From: Candidatus Poseidoniales archaeon
GTDB lineage: Archaea > Thermoplasmatota > Poseidoniia > Poseidoniales > Poseidoniaceae
Direction: 5' to 3'
DNA: 64,000 nt
Assembly: GCA_003602415.1 (NCBI GenBank)
Contig: QQSK01000003.1
Location: 1 to 64,000, forward strand
Every line of letters starts with the position of its first letter. Within the stretch, counting starts at the first letter, position 1. Shown here piece by piece: positions 25,660 to 32,711 of the stretch. The notes beneath the pieces were generated by a model. It did not search any database and was not told the origin of the DNA. It saw only the letters and a program-made list of their open reading frames with translations. A program made the position numbers and the translations under genes.

Positions 25660-25722
25660 ATCGCCCACCTCAAGTGGCTGTCCGGGTCGGGGTCTTATCA
25701 ACCTTGGCGGAATGGGAGGTAT

Positions 25723-26385
25723 GTGAAGGTCGCAGTTCTTTCTAGTGGCGGCAAGGACAGTAGTGCTGCAATTTGGTGGGCGCAGTGCAAAGGTTGGGAG
25801 GTGACACACCTTGTCACAATGCTAGTCGAGGGAAGCGATTCATGGATGTTCCAAATCCCAGGTACGGAGTTGGTTAAACATCAGGCCGAGTTATGTGGAT
25901 GTGAATGGCTACCTGTAAAAACAGAAGGTGTTGCGGAACATGAAGTTGATGACCTTCGTAATGCCTTAGAAAAATTGAACATCGATGGAATTGTTTCAGG
26001 AGCATTACGGTCAGATTACCAAAAAACACGCCTCGAAAGAATGAGTGAAGAATTAGGAATCAAATCATTCACACCTCTATGGCACCAATCTAGTAAGATG
26101 CATATGGATGGGCTGATTTCAAATAACTTCAAAGTGATGATCACCGGAGTTTCATGCGATGGTTTGTCAAAAGAGTGGTTGGGACAAGTTTTGGATGAAG
26201 AGTCTCTCAATAGACTAAGCATGTTGGCCGCAAAATATCGTTTTCATGTCGATGGAGAGGGTGGCGAATACGAAACTCTAGTTATTGCTGGTCCACATAT
26301 GAAAGGTGAGATTACCTTACCTTATGTCAAGCATTGGGATGGAATAAGGGGACATTTGACCTTTGAATCAACCATTACTCACTGA
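25723..26385 (+). CDS. dph6: Diphthine-ammonia ligase Dph6
   Basis: ATP-pyrophosphatase-fold amidase that converts diphthine on EF-2 to diphthamide. The PP-loop SGGKDS is at about 8-13, with FTPLWHQ and GEGGEYETLV, the signature of the MJ0570/Dph6 family. At 220 aa it is the single-domain archaeal form without the C-terminal YjgF-like repeats of the yeast protein. A GTG start at 25723 is chosen because GGGAGG is close upstream and the product begins with MKVAVLSSGGKDS. It is divergent from psmA with 63 bp between the starts. Its target, aEF-2, is encoded at 12072-14279. Confidence 0.92.
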   Translation: MKVAVLSSGGKDSSAAIWWAQCKGWEVTHLVTMLVEGSDSWMFQIPGTELVKHQAELCGCEWLPVKTEGVAEHEVDDLRNALEKLNIDGIVSGALRSDYQKTRLERMSEELGIKSFTPLWHQSSKMHMDGLISNNFKVMITGVSCDGLSKEWLGQVLDEESLNRLSMLAAKYRFHVDGEGGEYETLVIAGPHMKGEITLPYVKHWDGIRGHLTFESTITH

Positions 26386-26432
26386 TTTTTCGACTCGGAA
26401 TGTTCATGGCCTATACACTTAGGGAGTAAAAC

Positions 26433-27782
26433 ATGGCCTTCTGCCCACTTGATTACCGATACGGCTGCCAAGACTTCAAAGAAATATGGTCTGAACTTGG
26501 AAGACATCAACGCCAATTAGAAGTTGAGCGTGCCCTTGTATGGGCTCACAAGGAAATGGGTAAAGTTTCTGAAGAAGATTATGCTAAGGTTGCAGAGATT
26601 GCAGTTCCTAGCATTGTAACCAAGGAAAGGGTTTCAGAAATCGAAGCTGAAACAAGACATGACATAATGGCACTAACAAAGGCTATGGCTGAAGCAGCAG
26701 GCGATGCAGGATGGTGTATCCATCTGGGAGCAACTTCCAATGATATTGTCGATACAGCAGTTGGATTGCAACTTAGAGATTCAATAATTTTGCTCAGGGA
26801 GCAATTGTGTAACTTGATCGATGTTACAGCAAATCTAGCAGAAAGAGAAAGAGATACGGTTATGCTGGGTAGAACTCATGGACAAGCTGCAGTTCCTATC
26901 ACATTTGGATTGAAGGTTGCAGTTTGGTTAGATGAAATGCGAAGACAACTTGTTCGTTTGGATGAAGCAACCCCAAGAATTGCAGTTGGTAAATTCCTGG
27001 GTGCGGTTGGCACAGGTGCAGCACAAGGTGATGGAGCAAGAGAACTTCAGCGCCTAATCCTTACTCACTTAGGTCTCCAAGTCCCACTTGCAACAACTCA
27101 AGTTGTTGGTCGAGATAGATACATTGAGTATGTATCTTGGTTGGCTAATGTAGCATGTACTTGCGAGAAAATTTTGCAAGAAATTAGAAATCTACAGCGT
27201 TCTGAAATAGCCGAAGCAGGTGAAGGTTTTGACGTTAAAAAGCAAGTAGGATCCTCTACTATGGCGCACAAGAAGAATCCTATCAAATCTGAGAATGCTT
27301 CAGGTCTAGCAAGAATAGTTCGCTCATTCATTATCCCAACCTATGAAAATGCTCTACTATGGCATGAGAGAGATTTAGCTAATTCCAGCAGTGAAAGATT
27401 TACTCTATCTCACGCATCAGCACTTTGTGAAGATGTAATCTCCAAATCGGCTAATGTTCTTACCAACCTATGGGTCGATGGTGAAAGAATGCTCGCTAAT
27501 ATCGCAAGCCAAAAGGGATTGGTAATGGCTGAAAAGGTAATGATTGAACTTGTTGGACACGGCATTGGTCGTGATGAGGCTCACGAAATCTTACGTTCGG
27601 CATCCTTCGAAGCCATTGAAAATGGTGAAGAATTAATCGATGTTTGTGCAAGAACTCCAGCGGTTTCTGCAGCATTTAGTATTGAAGAATTGGAAGAAAT
27701 GTTTGACCCTGCGAACCACATAGGTGTCTCGGGAGAGATTGTTGATGAAGCAGTTGAATTAGCAAGAAATGCTATTCAATAG
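26433..27782 (+). CDS. purB: Adenylosuccinate lyase
   Basis: Fumarase/aspartase-superfamily enzyme of 449 aa that cleaves SAICAR in purine synthesis and adenylosuccinate in AMP synthesis, releasing fumarate. Motifs in order: IEAETRHDIMALTKA, TSNDIVDTA (about 101-109), RTHGQAAVP with catalytic His149, and the signature SSTMAHKKNP (274-283) with the flexible-loop serine. It has its own short upstream gap and converges with the membrane gene at 27772. Confidence 0.96.
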   Translation: MAFCPLDYRYGCQDFKEIWSELGRHQRQLEVERALVWAHKEMGKVSEEDYAKVAEIAVPSIVTKERVSEIEAETRHDIMALTKAMAEAAGDAGWCIHLGATSNDIVDTAVGLQLRDSIILLREQLCNLIDVTANLAERERDTVMLGRTHGQAAVPITFGLKVAVWLDEMRRQLVRLDEATPRIAVGKFLGAVGTGAAQGDGARELQRLILTHLGLQVPLATTQVVGRDRYIEYVSWLANVACTCEKILQEIRNLQRSEIAEAGEGFDVKKQVGSSTMAHKKNPIKSENASGLARIVRSFIIPTYENALLWHERDLANSSSERFTLSHASALCEDVISKSANVLTNLWVDGERMLANIASQKGLVMAEKVMIELVGHGIGRDEAHEILRSASFEAIENGEELIDVCARTPAVSAAFSIEELEEMFDPANHIGVSGEIVDEAVELARNAIQ

Positions 27783-28206
27783 TCTCAACATCAGTTTTTT
27801 TCATAGAATATCTAACCAGTATCATTGCAATGATTGCAGATGCTGTGAATGCTATACCTACCATTTGTGACATACTATACCAAAGTACGATGATTCCACC
27901 AAGAGAAATGTATGCTACAACTTGACATAGTGCTGATGCAAGGTTTAGTCTATCCATCATTTCTTCACTCAAATTACCATTGTGTTCTAACAAGAATGTG
28001 TAAATTAGGAAATAGATTCCCTGAAATGGTATTGTAGCAGCGATCAATGTCAGAGCATATTCTCTTACAAGTTTTGGATTTGACTCTTGCTCGATACCTT
28101 GGAAAAGCAATACTGCAGTGCTTGTACCAAGCAATGCTGCCATTATTGTCCAACGCTTGTCTTGTGAAGATGTTCGACTTTCGACATTGACGGAACCCTC
28201 ACTCAT
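27772..28206 (-). CDS. Small four-helix membrane protein
   Basis: 144-aa hydrophobic protein with probable membrane helices at about 20-38, 50-71, 90-107 and 113-132 and polar ends. No motif that I recognise. Its 3' end overlaps the end of purB by 11 bases in convergent orientation. Upstream on the same strand is a small tail-anchored gene about 70 bp away. Confidence 0.65.
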   Translation of the reverse strand: MSEGSVNVESRTSSQDKRWTIMAALLGTSTAVLLFQGIEQESNPKLVREYALTLIAATIPFQGIYFLIYTFLLEHNGNLSEEMMDRLNLASALCQVVAYISLGGIIVLWYSMSQMVGIAFTASAIIAMILVRYSMKKTDVETIE

Positions 28207-28257
28207 GAGGGTTCGCTAAATCATACGGGGTTTGTATATTACCCTGATTCAAGACAT

Positions 28258-28272
28258 CAAAACCATGTTTTG
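28258..28272. terminator. Possible short hairpin after the small tail-anchored gene
   Basis: CAAAAC-CAT-GTTTTG forms a six-pair AT-rich stem with a three-base loop just downstream of the stop at 28280. It is weak and could be chance. Confidence 0.2.
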
Positions 28273-28279
28273 GTTATGA

Positions 28280-28495
28280 TTAGATATAGCGGAATGCTAG
28301 CAAAATTCCGCCAGTGATTGTAGCTACAATCATTAGAAGTACTATCATTGAATGTGGCCCATACTCATTTGAGTCTTCCAAGGCGGTTGAAATGAGTCCA
28401 TCTCTGGAAATTGCATTTGACAAACTACCCGCTTCATTGAACTCTGGTAGTGGTCTACGAGGTATCCTTTCACCCTTGCGAACATCTCCGGCCAT
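28280..28495 (-). CDS. Small tail-anchored membrane protein
   Basis: About 71 aa, with a soluble basic then acidic N-terminus (MAGDVRKGERIPRRPLPEF...) and one C-terminal transmembrane helix at about 49-68 ending FRYI. ATG at 28495 leaves 88 bp to the divergent CBS gene; ATG at 28540 would add 15 residues. A much longer hydrophobic reading of this frame to 28921 only shadows the CBS gene and is rejected. Function unknown; the tail-anchor layout might make it a client of the ArsA/Get3-type ATPase encoded at 50443, which is inference. Confidence 0.5.
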   Translation of the reverse strand: MAGDVRKGERIPRRPLPEFNEAGSLSNAISRDGLISTALEDSNEYGPHSMIVLLMIVATITGGILLAFRYI

Positions 28496-28583
28496 GTGAC
28501 TGTCAAGTGTAGATGGGTCATATGAGTTGTTATTGAGCATGCCATGGGAAAGCAATATGTTGTATTGGGTCATACAGCAATGT

Positions 28584-29132
28584 ATGCAGGAGCCAACGGT
28601 TGCAGATATGTCGATTACCGATGAACACATTGTGGTGGCTACCAAGACCAAAATCAGTGTAATTTGCCAGGAACTTTCAGTTAATCCTAGTAATGCGGTA
28701 TTGGTGAAAAAGGGTTCCGAGATTTTGGGAGTAGTTACTGCAAAGGACATTTTTTTGAAAATGTCTGAAGGAATCAATGCTACCAAAGTTAAGGTCGACA
28801 AAATGATGCGAACAAATATACTTTCAATCAGAGGCGACACTCCACTTTCCAAAGGCCTAGATGTAATGAGTAGTACCAATCCTGATGCGATTATAGTAAC
28901 GGATGAAAATGATGAGTTCATAGGATACTTTTCAACACGAGATTACAGGGAAGCGACGAGGAAATTAGAGGCGCACCAACTGATGTCCGCGCGATTGCAA
29001 CGCTCGAAAAAGGCGATCACACAAAAGGTACAGGAAGAAGATTCAGGCGGGGATTTACTGGATTTACTTCTAGGTGGGAACGACGATGAACAAGAAGAGA
29101 TAGAAGTCCCATCAATGATATCTCTTGACTGA
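28584..29132 (+). CDS. Tandem CBS-domain protein with acidic C-terminal tail
   Basis: About 182 aa. Two CBS motifs are visible: first at about 5-63 (SNAVLVKKGSEILGVVTAKDI lies across it), second at about 70-128 (VDKMMRTNILSIRGDTPLSK, then DAIIVTDENDEFIGYFSTRD). The pair should bind an adenine nucleotide or similar ligand and act as an energy sensor. The C-terminus is basic, then strongly acidic. ATG 28584 is chosen; ATG 28557 would add nine residues. The next gene starts nine bases after its stop, so they likely form a unit. Confidence 0.78.
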   Translation: MQEPTVADMSITDEHIVVATKTKISVICQELSVNPSNAVLVKKGSEILGVVTAKDIFLKMSEGINATKVKVDKMMRTNILSIRGDTPLSKGLDVMSSTNPDAIIVTDENDEFIGYFSTRDYREATRKLEAHQLMSARLQRSKKAITQKVQEEDSGGDLLDLLLGGNDDEQEEIEVPSMISLD

Positions 29133-29141
29133 GTGATTAGC

Positions 29142-29711
29142 ATGGAGTTATGGCAAGCAGAAATCGATGGTTCGTCCATACACCTTGCTGTAGAAGGTTC
29201 GTGTGGAGGTACCTCTCTAGGTATTCAATTAGCTAGGCAGGCTATTGATGCTGGAGGAAGGGTCTTGTGGGCATCTCCTGAACTACCTGATGGCACGAGA
29301 TTTTCGCAAATCTTTACCGGCATCGATCTTGTTGCATCATCAAGATTCCATGCGATGAACCTGGTTGGAAATGTTGACCAAGCCATTGAGTCATTATTGC
29401 ATACTGCGAAAGTTCTACCTGGTGTTTCATTGGTTGTTTTGGATGACTATTGTCCAAATTCTGGACAAATGCCTAGTGATGTAATCAAAGCAGTCAATGG
29501 ACTAATATCCAATGCAAATTGGACTACACTATTGATTTCTAAAGGCGGTGAGTCAATGGGTGATATGCCACTGACAGCAAGGGGGAAAAATAAACTCAAG
29601 ACAGATACCATCTGGTTATTGACCCGCCCATCTTCAGATTCTAAGAGAATCCTATGGATTGGTGAAGAACAAGTTGACCTTATTCTCAAAGAAGAAGGCT
29701 TCATGAATTAA
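29142..29711 (+). CDS. RecA/KaiC-like protein with degenerate Walker A
   Basis: 189-aa protein whose layout resembles a small RecA/Rad55-like P-loop domain: VEGSCGGTSLGIQLARQAID sits where Walker A and its helix would be, though the lysine is missing (GSCGGTS), VSLVVLDDYCP is a Walker-B-like strand ending in two aspartates, and TTLLISKGGE follows. Without the lysine, ATP hydrolysis is doubtful, so it may be a regulatory paralogue. ATG 29142 is chosen over GTG 29133. It is close behind the CBS gene. The fold call is tentative. Confidence 0.6.
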   Translation: MELWQAEIDGSSIHLAVEGSCGGTSLGIQLARQAIDAGGRVLWASPELPDGTRFSQIFTGIDLVASSRFHAMNLVGNVDQAIESLLHTAKVLPGVSLVVLDDYCPNSGQMPSDVIKAVNGLISNANWTTLLISKGGESMGDMPLTARGKNKLKTDTIWLLTRPSSDSKRILWIGEEQVDLILKEEGFMN

Positions 29712-29945
29712 TTATTCATCTTCACCTAGAAGTTTAGCCATTTCTTCAAGCGCCTCATCATCAGGCTCATCGAAGTTTTCGGGATTCTTTGCTGCTCCAT
29801 CAAGAACATCATCTCCAGCAACAGCAGGTGCTGCATCCGCTTTAGCACGTGCAAGATTCTCACGGCCACGATTAGTAATGTACCAAATCATTGCCAATAA
29901 TGTGAGTCCAAATGCGATGTAAGTTATCTCGGTGGTGGATACCAT
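29712..29945 (-). CDS. Small single-pass membrane protein with acidic tail
   Basis: 77 aa with one N-terminal transmembrane helix (about 6-24, YIAFGLTLLAMIWYI), a basic stop-transfer segment (NRGRENLARAK) and a strongly acidic C-terminal 35 residues that should be cytosolic. No family recognised. Its stop abuts the convergent gene at 29711. The clean topology supports a real gene. Confidence 0.6.
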   Translation of the reverse strand: MVSTTEITYIAFGLTLLAMIWYITNRGRENLARAKADAAPAVAGDDVLDGAAKNPENFDEPDDEALEEMAKLLGEDE

Positions 29946-29986
29946 TGGTGTGTGCTAATGGGGTTCGGCTATCAAGATTTAGGGTG

Positions 29987-31105
29987 TTATGTCAGTATCT
30001 TTGCTAAATGTCGACGTTTGTCAGGGGGCGGTTGAACCCATCCAGAGAACAATGGCTGACGGTTTTCTTCAACCCATGAATCGGATTTTCTAGTCTTACA
30101 TTTCGGACATCTAACACCTTGTTCTGAGCCCATTGATTTCATCCTAGTTCCACAATCACACAACGGCCTACTCCTATTTTTCGAGTCGACAATTTTTATT
30201 GCTTCAAGGTGAATCATATTTTCATATTCCAGGCCCATACATTCGAAAGAATCTCCTTCATTCATCCATTGAGCAAGCAAATTCATTTTTCCAGATTCTG
30301 AGAAAGCGAGATATTTGCCATTGATTACAACATGTCCTCCATTCAACGTTTCTTTAGTATGGACTGTAACGGTAGTAGTTGTTTCTAAATGGTCACCTGA
30401 TGCCTGATTCGTTTTGAAAACTCTACTTCCAATAATTGGGGCACTACCTTCAATTAGCAATTCTGTGGCATTTTTTGCAACATCTAGTGAAGTAGCTCTG
30501 ATTCCAAACATAACAGGGCAAGGTCCTCTGGGAGAGATAAGTCCTCTTTTAGTTCGTGGATCACGACAAAGAAATGTACCATCCATTTGGTCAACTTTAG
30601 CAAGAACGTCATTATCGACCCTTCTTTCCTCTAATCTCCAAGCAATTCCCTCCCAAGTAGAATTTTTCTCTCTCCATGCACATGATGCGGCTGCTCCAAT
30701 TCTTCCATTTCCTCCCCACTGTTTGCCGCCATCATGGAAAGTAACCTCTCCTCTAACAGCATTCCAGTAGTAGTCTTCTTCAGGCTGCTCTTGGAACAAT
30801 ACCATTCCAGGGTCTGAAGGGTATTGCTTACGTTCTGAATGTTCTGAATCTGAAACTTGTCCTCTGAGTGGCAAAATTTTCGTATTCCAATAGTTATCTA
30901 GCCATGGAATGATTTCATCATCTGTGTAAATTTCTACGGACAGTGACGCATTTCCTCTTGTTCTCTGTGCGGCAAATGGCCAAAGTCTTGTTAATCGGGG
31001 TTGACCGTATTCACATGGTAATGAATCAAGTAATTCATGAAAGACCAAGGTTGTACAACCTCCATCCAGTGAATCAGTATCATCTATTCCAAGCCACATC
31101 ATCAT
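29987..31105 (-). CDS. tiaS: tRNA(Ile2) 2-agmatinylcytidine synthetase TiaS
   Basis: Converts C34 of the CAU-anticodon tRNA-Ile to agmatidine using agmatine and ATP, so that AUA is read. 372 aa. The N-terminal GIDDTDS (about 6-12) binds the nucleotide, a ferredoxin-like kinase region follows with RTRGNASL, an OB-fold domain lies at about 255-325, and the C-terminal zinc ribbon has CDCGTRM...CPKC. The start overlaps the HAD gene stop as ATGA; in-frame ATGs three and six bases later are also possible. Essential in archaea lacking a lysidine system. Confidence 0.94.
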   Translation of the reverse strand: MMMWLGIDDTDSLDGGCTTLVFHELLDSLPCEYGQPRLTRLWPFAAQRTRGNASLSVEIYTDDEIIPWLDNYWNTKILPLRGQVSDSEHSERKQYPSDPGMVLFQEQPEEDYYWNAVRGEVTFHDGGKQWGGNGRIGAAASCAWREKNSTWEGIAWRLEERRVDNDVLAKVDQMDGTFLCRDPRTKRGLISPRGPCPVMFGIRATSLDVAKNATELLIEGSAPIIGSRVFKTNQASGDHLETTTTVTVHTKETLNGGHVVINGKYLAFSESGKMNLLAQWMNEGDSFECMGLEYENMIHLEAIKIVDSKNRSRPLCDCGTRMKSMGSEQGVRCPKCKTRKSDSWVEENRQPLFSGWVQPPPDKRRHLAKILT

Positions 31106-31701
31106 CCCACCGGATTAAAATCATCTCCGGGGTCGCCATTGATAATTCTGTCAATGACTCCACGAATTCCAATATTCTCGTTCACTTTGAACAATCTAGC
31201 TCCAACTGCCCAACCCGCACCCATGTCCGAGTTACGGTCGCCAACCATCAAATCAAGAGGATGTATTGGCTCAGGCTTATCTTTCCACCAATCCAAGGTT
31301 TTGTGGTATTCACCTCGAATCAATTCTGATGCTCTGTTAAGCATGCCTGGATGCGGTTTTCTACATCTACATCTGTCTCTATTTCGATGTGGGCAGGTTG
31401 CTAAGACATCGATTGTTCCGACTTCATCTTGCAATTTAGCATGAATTGCATGAATTGTCTCTTCGCCCCATAAACCTCTCATTATTGCGGACTGATTAGT
31501 TGTAATAGCAATTCTATAACCTAAGCCGCGTAAAGCCGTAACTGCTTCTTTCGCTCCAGGAATAATCTCCAGTTCATCTGGTGAATTGATGTAGTTTGGA
31601 CTGCCATAATTTAGAACTCCATCTCGGTCAAGATAAGCAATAGCACCATTCCATTCGACATCCATTTCGGGCAGATTGACTTCAGTAATCGGCCCCTTCA
31701 T
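31102..31701 (-). CDS. HAD-family phosphatase of the histidinol-phosphate / heptose-bisphosphate phosphatase group
   Basis: 199-aa HAD-IIIA phosphatase. AYLDRDGVLNYG holds the nucleophile and acid aspartates, ITTNQSAIMRG is motif II, KPHPGML is motif III and VGDRNSDMGAG is motif IV. A zinc loop with C-x-H and C-x-C (CPHRNRDRCRCRK) is as in GmhB and HisB-type enzymes. The substrate could be D,D-heptose 1,7-bisphosphate, histidinol phosphate or another sugar phosphate; the zinc loop does not choose. ATG 31701 removes an overlap with the divergent archaeosortase gene. tiaS follows with an ATGA overlap. Confidence 0.88.
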   Translation of the reverse strand: MKGPITEVNLPEMDVEWNGAIAYLDRDGVLNYGSPNYINSPDELEIIPGAKEAVTALRGLGYRIAITTNQSAIMRGLWGEETIHAIHAKLQDEVGTIDVLATCPHRNRDRCRCRKPHPGMLNRASELIRGEYHKTLDWWKDKPEPIHPLDLMVGDRNSDMGAGWAVGARLFKVNENIGIRGVIDRIINGDPGDDFNPVG

Positions 31702-31751
31702 AGTTGTCTCCAAATCAATCACACCTATGTGCGTTAAGGCGAAGCCATTAG

Positions 31752-32711
31752 ATGAAGTTCGTTTCAGCACCCTCCATGGCAGGCGACTATCTAGTCGACA
31801 AATCAATCGCAACCATTCTTGGTTCGATTGGGATGTTGATTTTGTTTGTCACATGGAAAAAGCGTTCCAGTCGATTGGAAATAATCGCTCCATTAGGTTG
31901 GGTGTTAACCGGATTTTATTTCTTCAACGACATCAGTTTTTACATCGAACATGAGGACCCTGTGTTGACACTAATGAGTGCAGCAACCCTTCCTGGTGCT
32001 GTTGCAATAGCATTTTGGGAACGCAATGTTGTAGAAAAGAAATATGCTGATGCACTAAGATGGTTCAGAGGAACAGTCGCTGTGGCAGGATTACCATATC
32101 TCCTAATCGCTCACGTCCCAATGCTCAATATTCTAGCAATTTGGTTTGTCGCTTGGCAATCGGCTGCACTACTGTCCTTTGCAGGAGGGGCTGAAGTTAC
32201 CCTAGGCGACACATACGCTAATCCTGCTAATTCTTCCAAAGTAAACTGGGAAGATTGGGATGGTAACAAATGGTTCTTGACCGAAGATATGTCTGAATTT
32301 TCATTCCATACCGAATTATTGGTAAATGGTGAACCATTATACATCAACTTCGTATTAGCTTGTACTGCAATACAATCGATGATCATATTCGTTGGAGCGA
32401 TATCTGTTTTGGATATCGATTGGAGAAAGAGAGTGAGAGCATTATTCATTGCATTATCACTTATTCATATCTTGAATCTATTCAGAAACGCAGGTCTAAT
32501 CTGGTTACAGATGGGTTATCCTGATTGGAGATGGATGAACCTTTCAATCTTCGAATTTGGACATGCATACGCATCTCGATTTGTTTCTCTGGGTGCAATG
32601 TTTTTGCTGGCTCTAGTATTGTTTGAGATGTTACCTCAAATGCATAAACACGTACTATCTTTACTTCGTCCCTTGGGACTTGCACCTGGTAAGAAGCGCT
32701 CTCAATCGTAG
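31752..32711 (+). CDS. artA: Archaeosortase A-like membrane transpeptidase
   Basis: 319-aa multi-helix membrane protein. The last third shows the exosortase/archaeosortase signature: LACTAIQSM with nucleophile Cys204, then LNLFRNAGLIW with Arg245, then FEFGHAYASRF with His271 and Arg276, one of which should be the third active-site residue. The first two thirds contain several hydrophobic helices and a long extracellular-looking loop (about 150-200). Family members recognise a C-terminal PGF-CTERM-type motif on secreted proteins, cleave it and join the protein to a lipid. No protein in this window ends with an obvious PGF motif, so substrates lie elsewhere. It is divergent from the HAD gene and converges with the large secreted-protein gene, overlapping it by ten bases. 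Confidence 0.85.
   Translation: MKFVSAPSMAGDYLVDKSIATILGSIGMLILFVTWKKRSSRLEIIAPLGWVLTGFYFFNDISFYIEHEDPVLTLMSAATLPGAVAIAFWERNVVEKKYADALRWFRGTVAVAGLPYLLIAHVPMLNILAIWFVAWQSAALLSFAGGAEVTLGDTYANPANSSKVNWEDWDGNKWFLTEDMSEFSFHTELLVNGEPLYINFVLACTAIQSMIIFVGAISVLDIDWRKRVRALFIALSLIHILNLFRNAGLIWLQMGYPDWRWMNLSIFEFGHAYASRFVSLGAMFLLALVLFEMLPQMHKHVLSLLRPLGLAPGKKRSQS

Noticed and set aside
28280-28921. A 213-aa hydrophobic reading frame on the minus strand
   Set aside because: Its upstream part lies antisense to the CBS-domain gene, whose protein has clear CBS motifs. Only the last 71 codons (to 28495) look like a real small gene.
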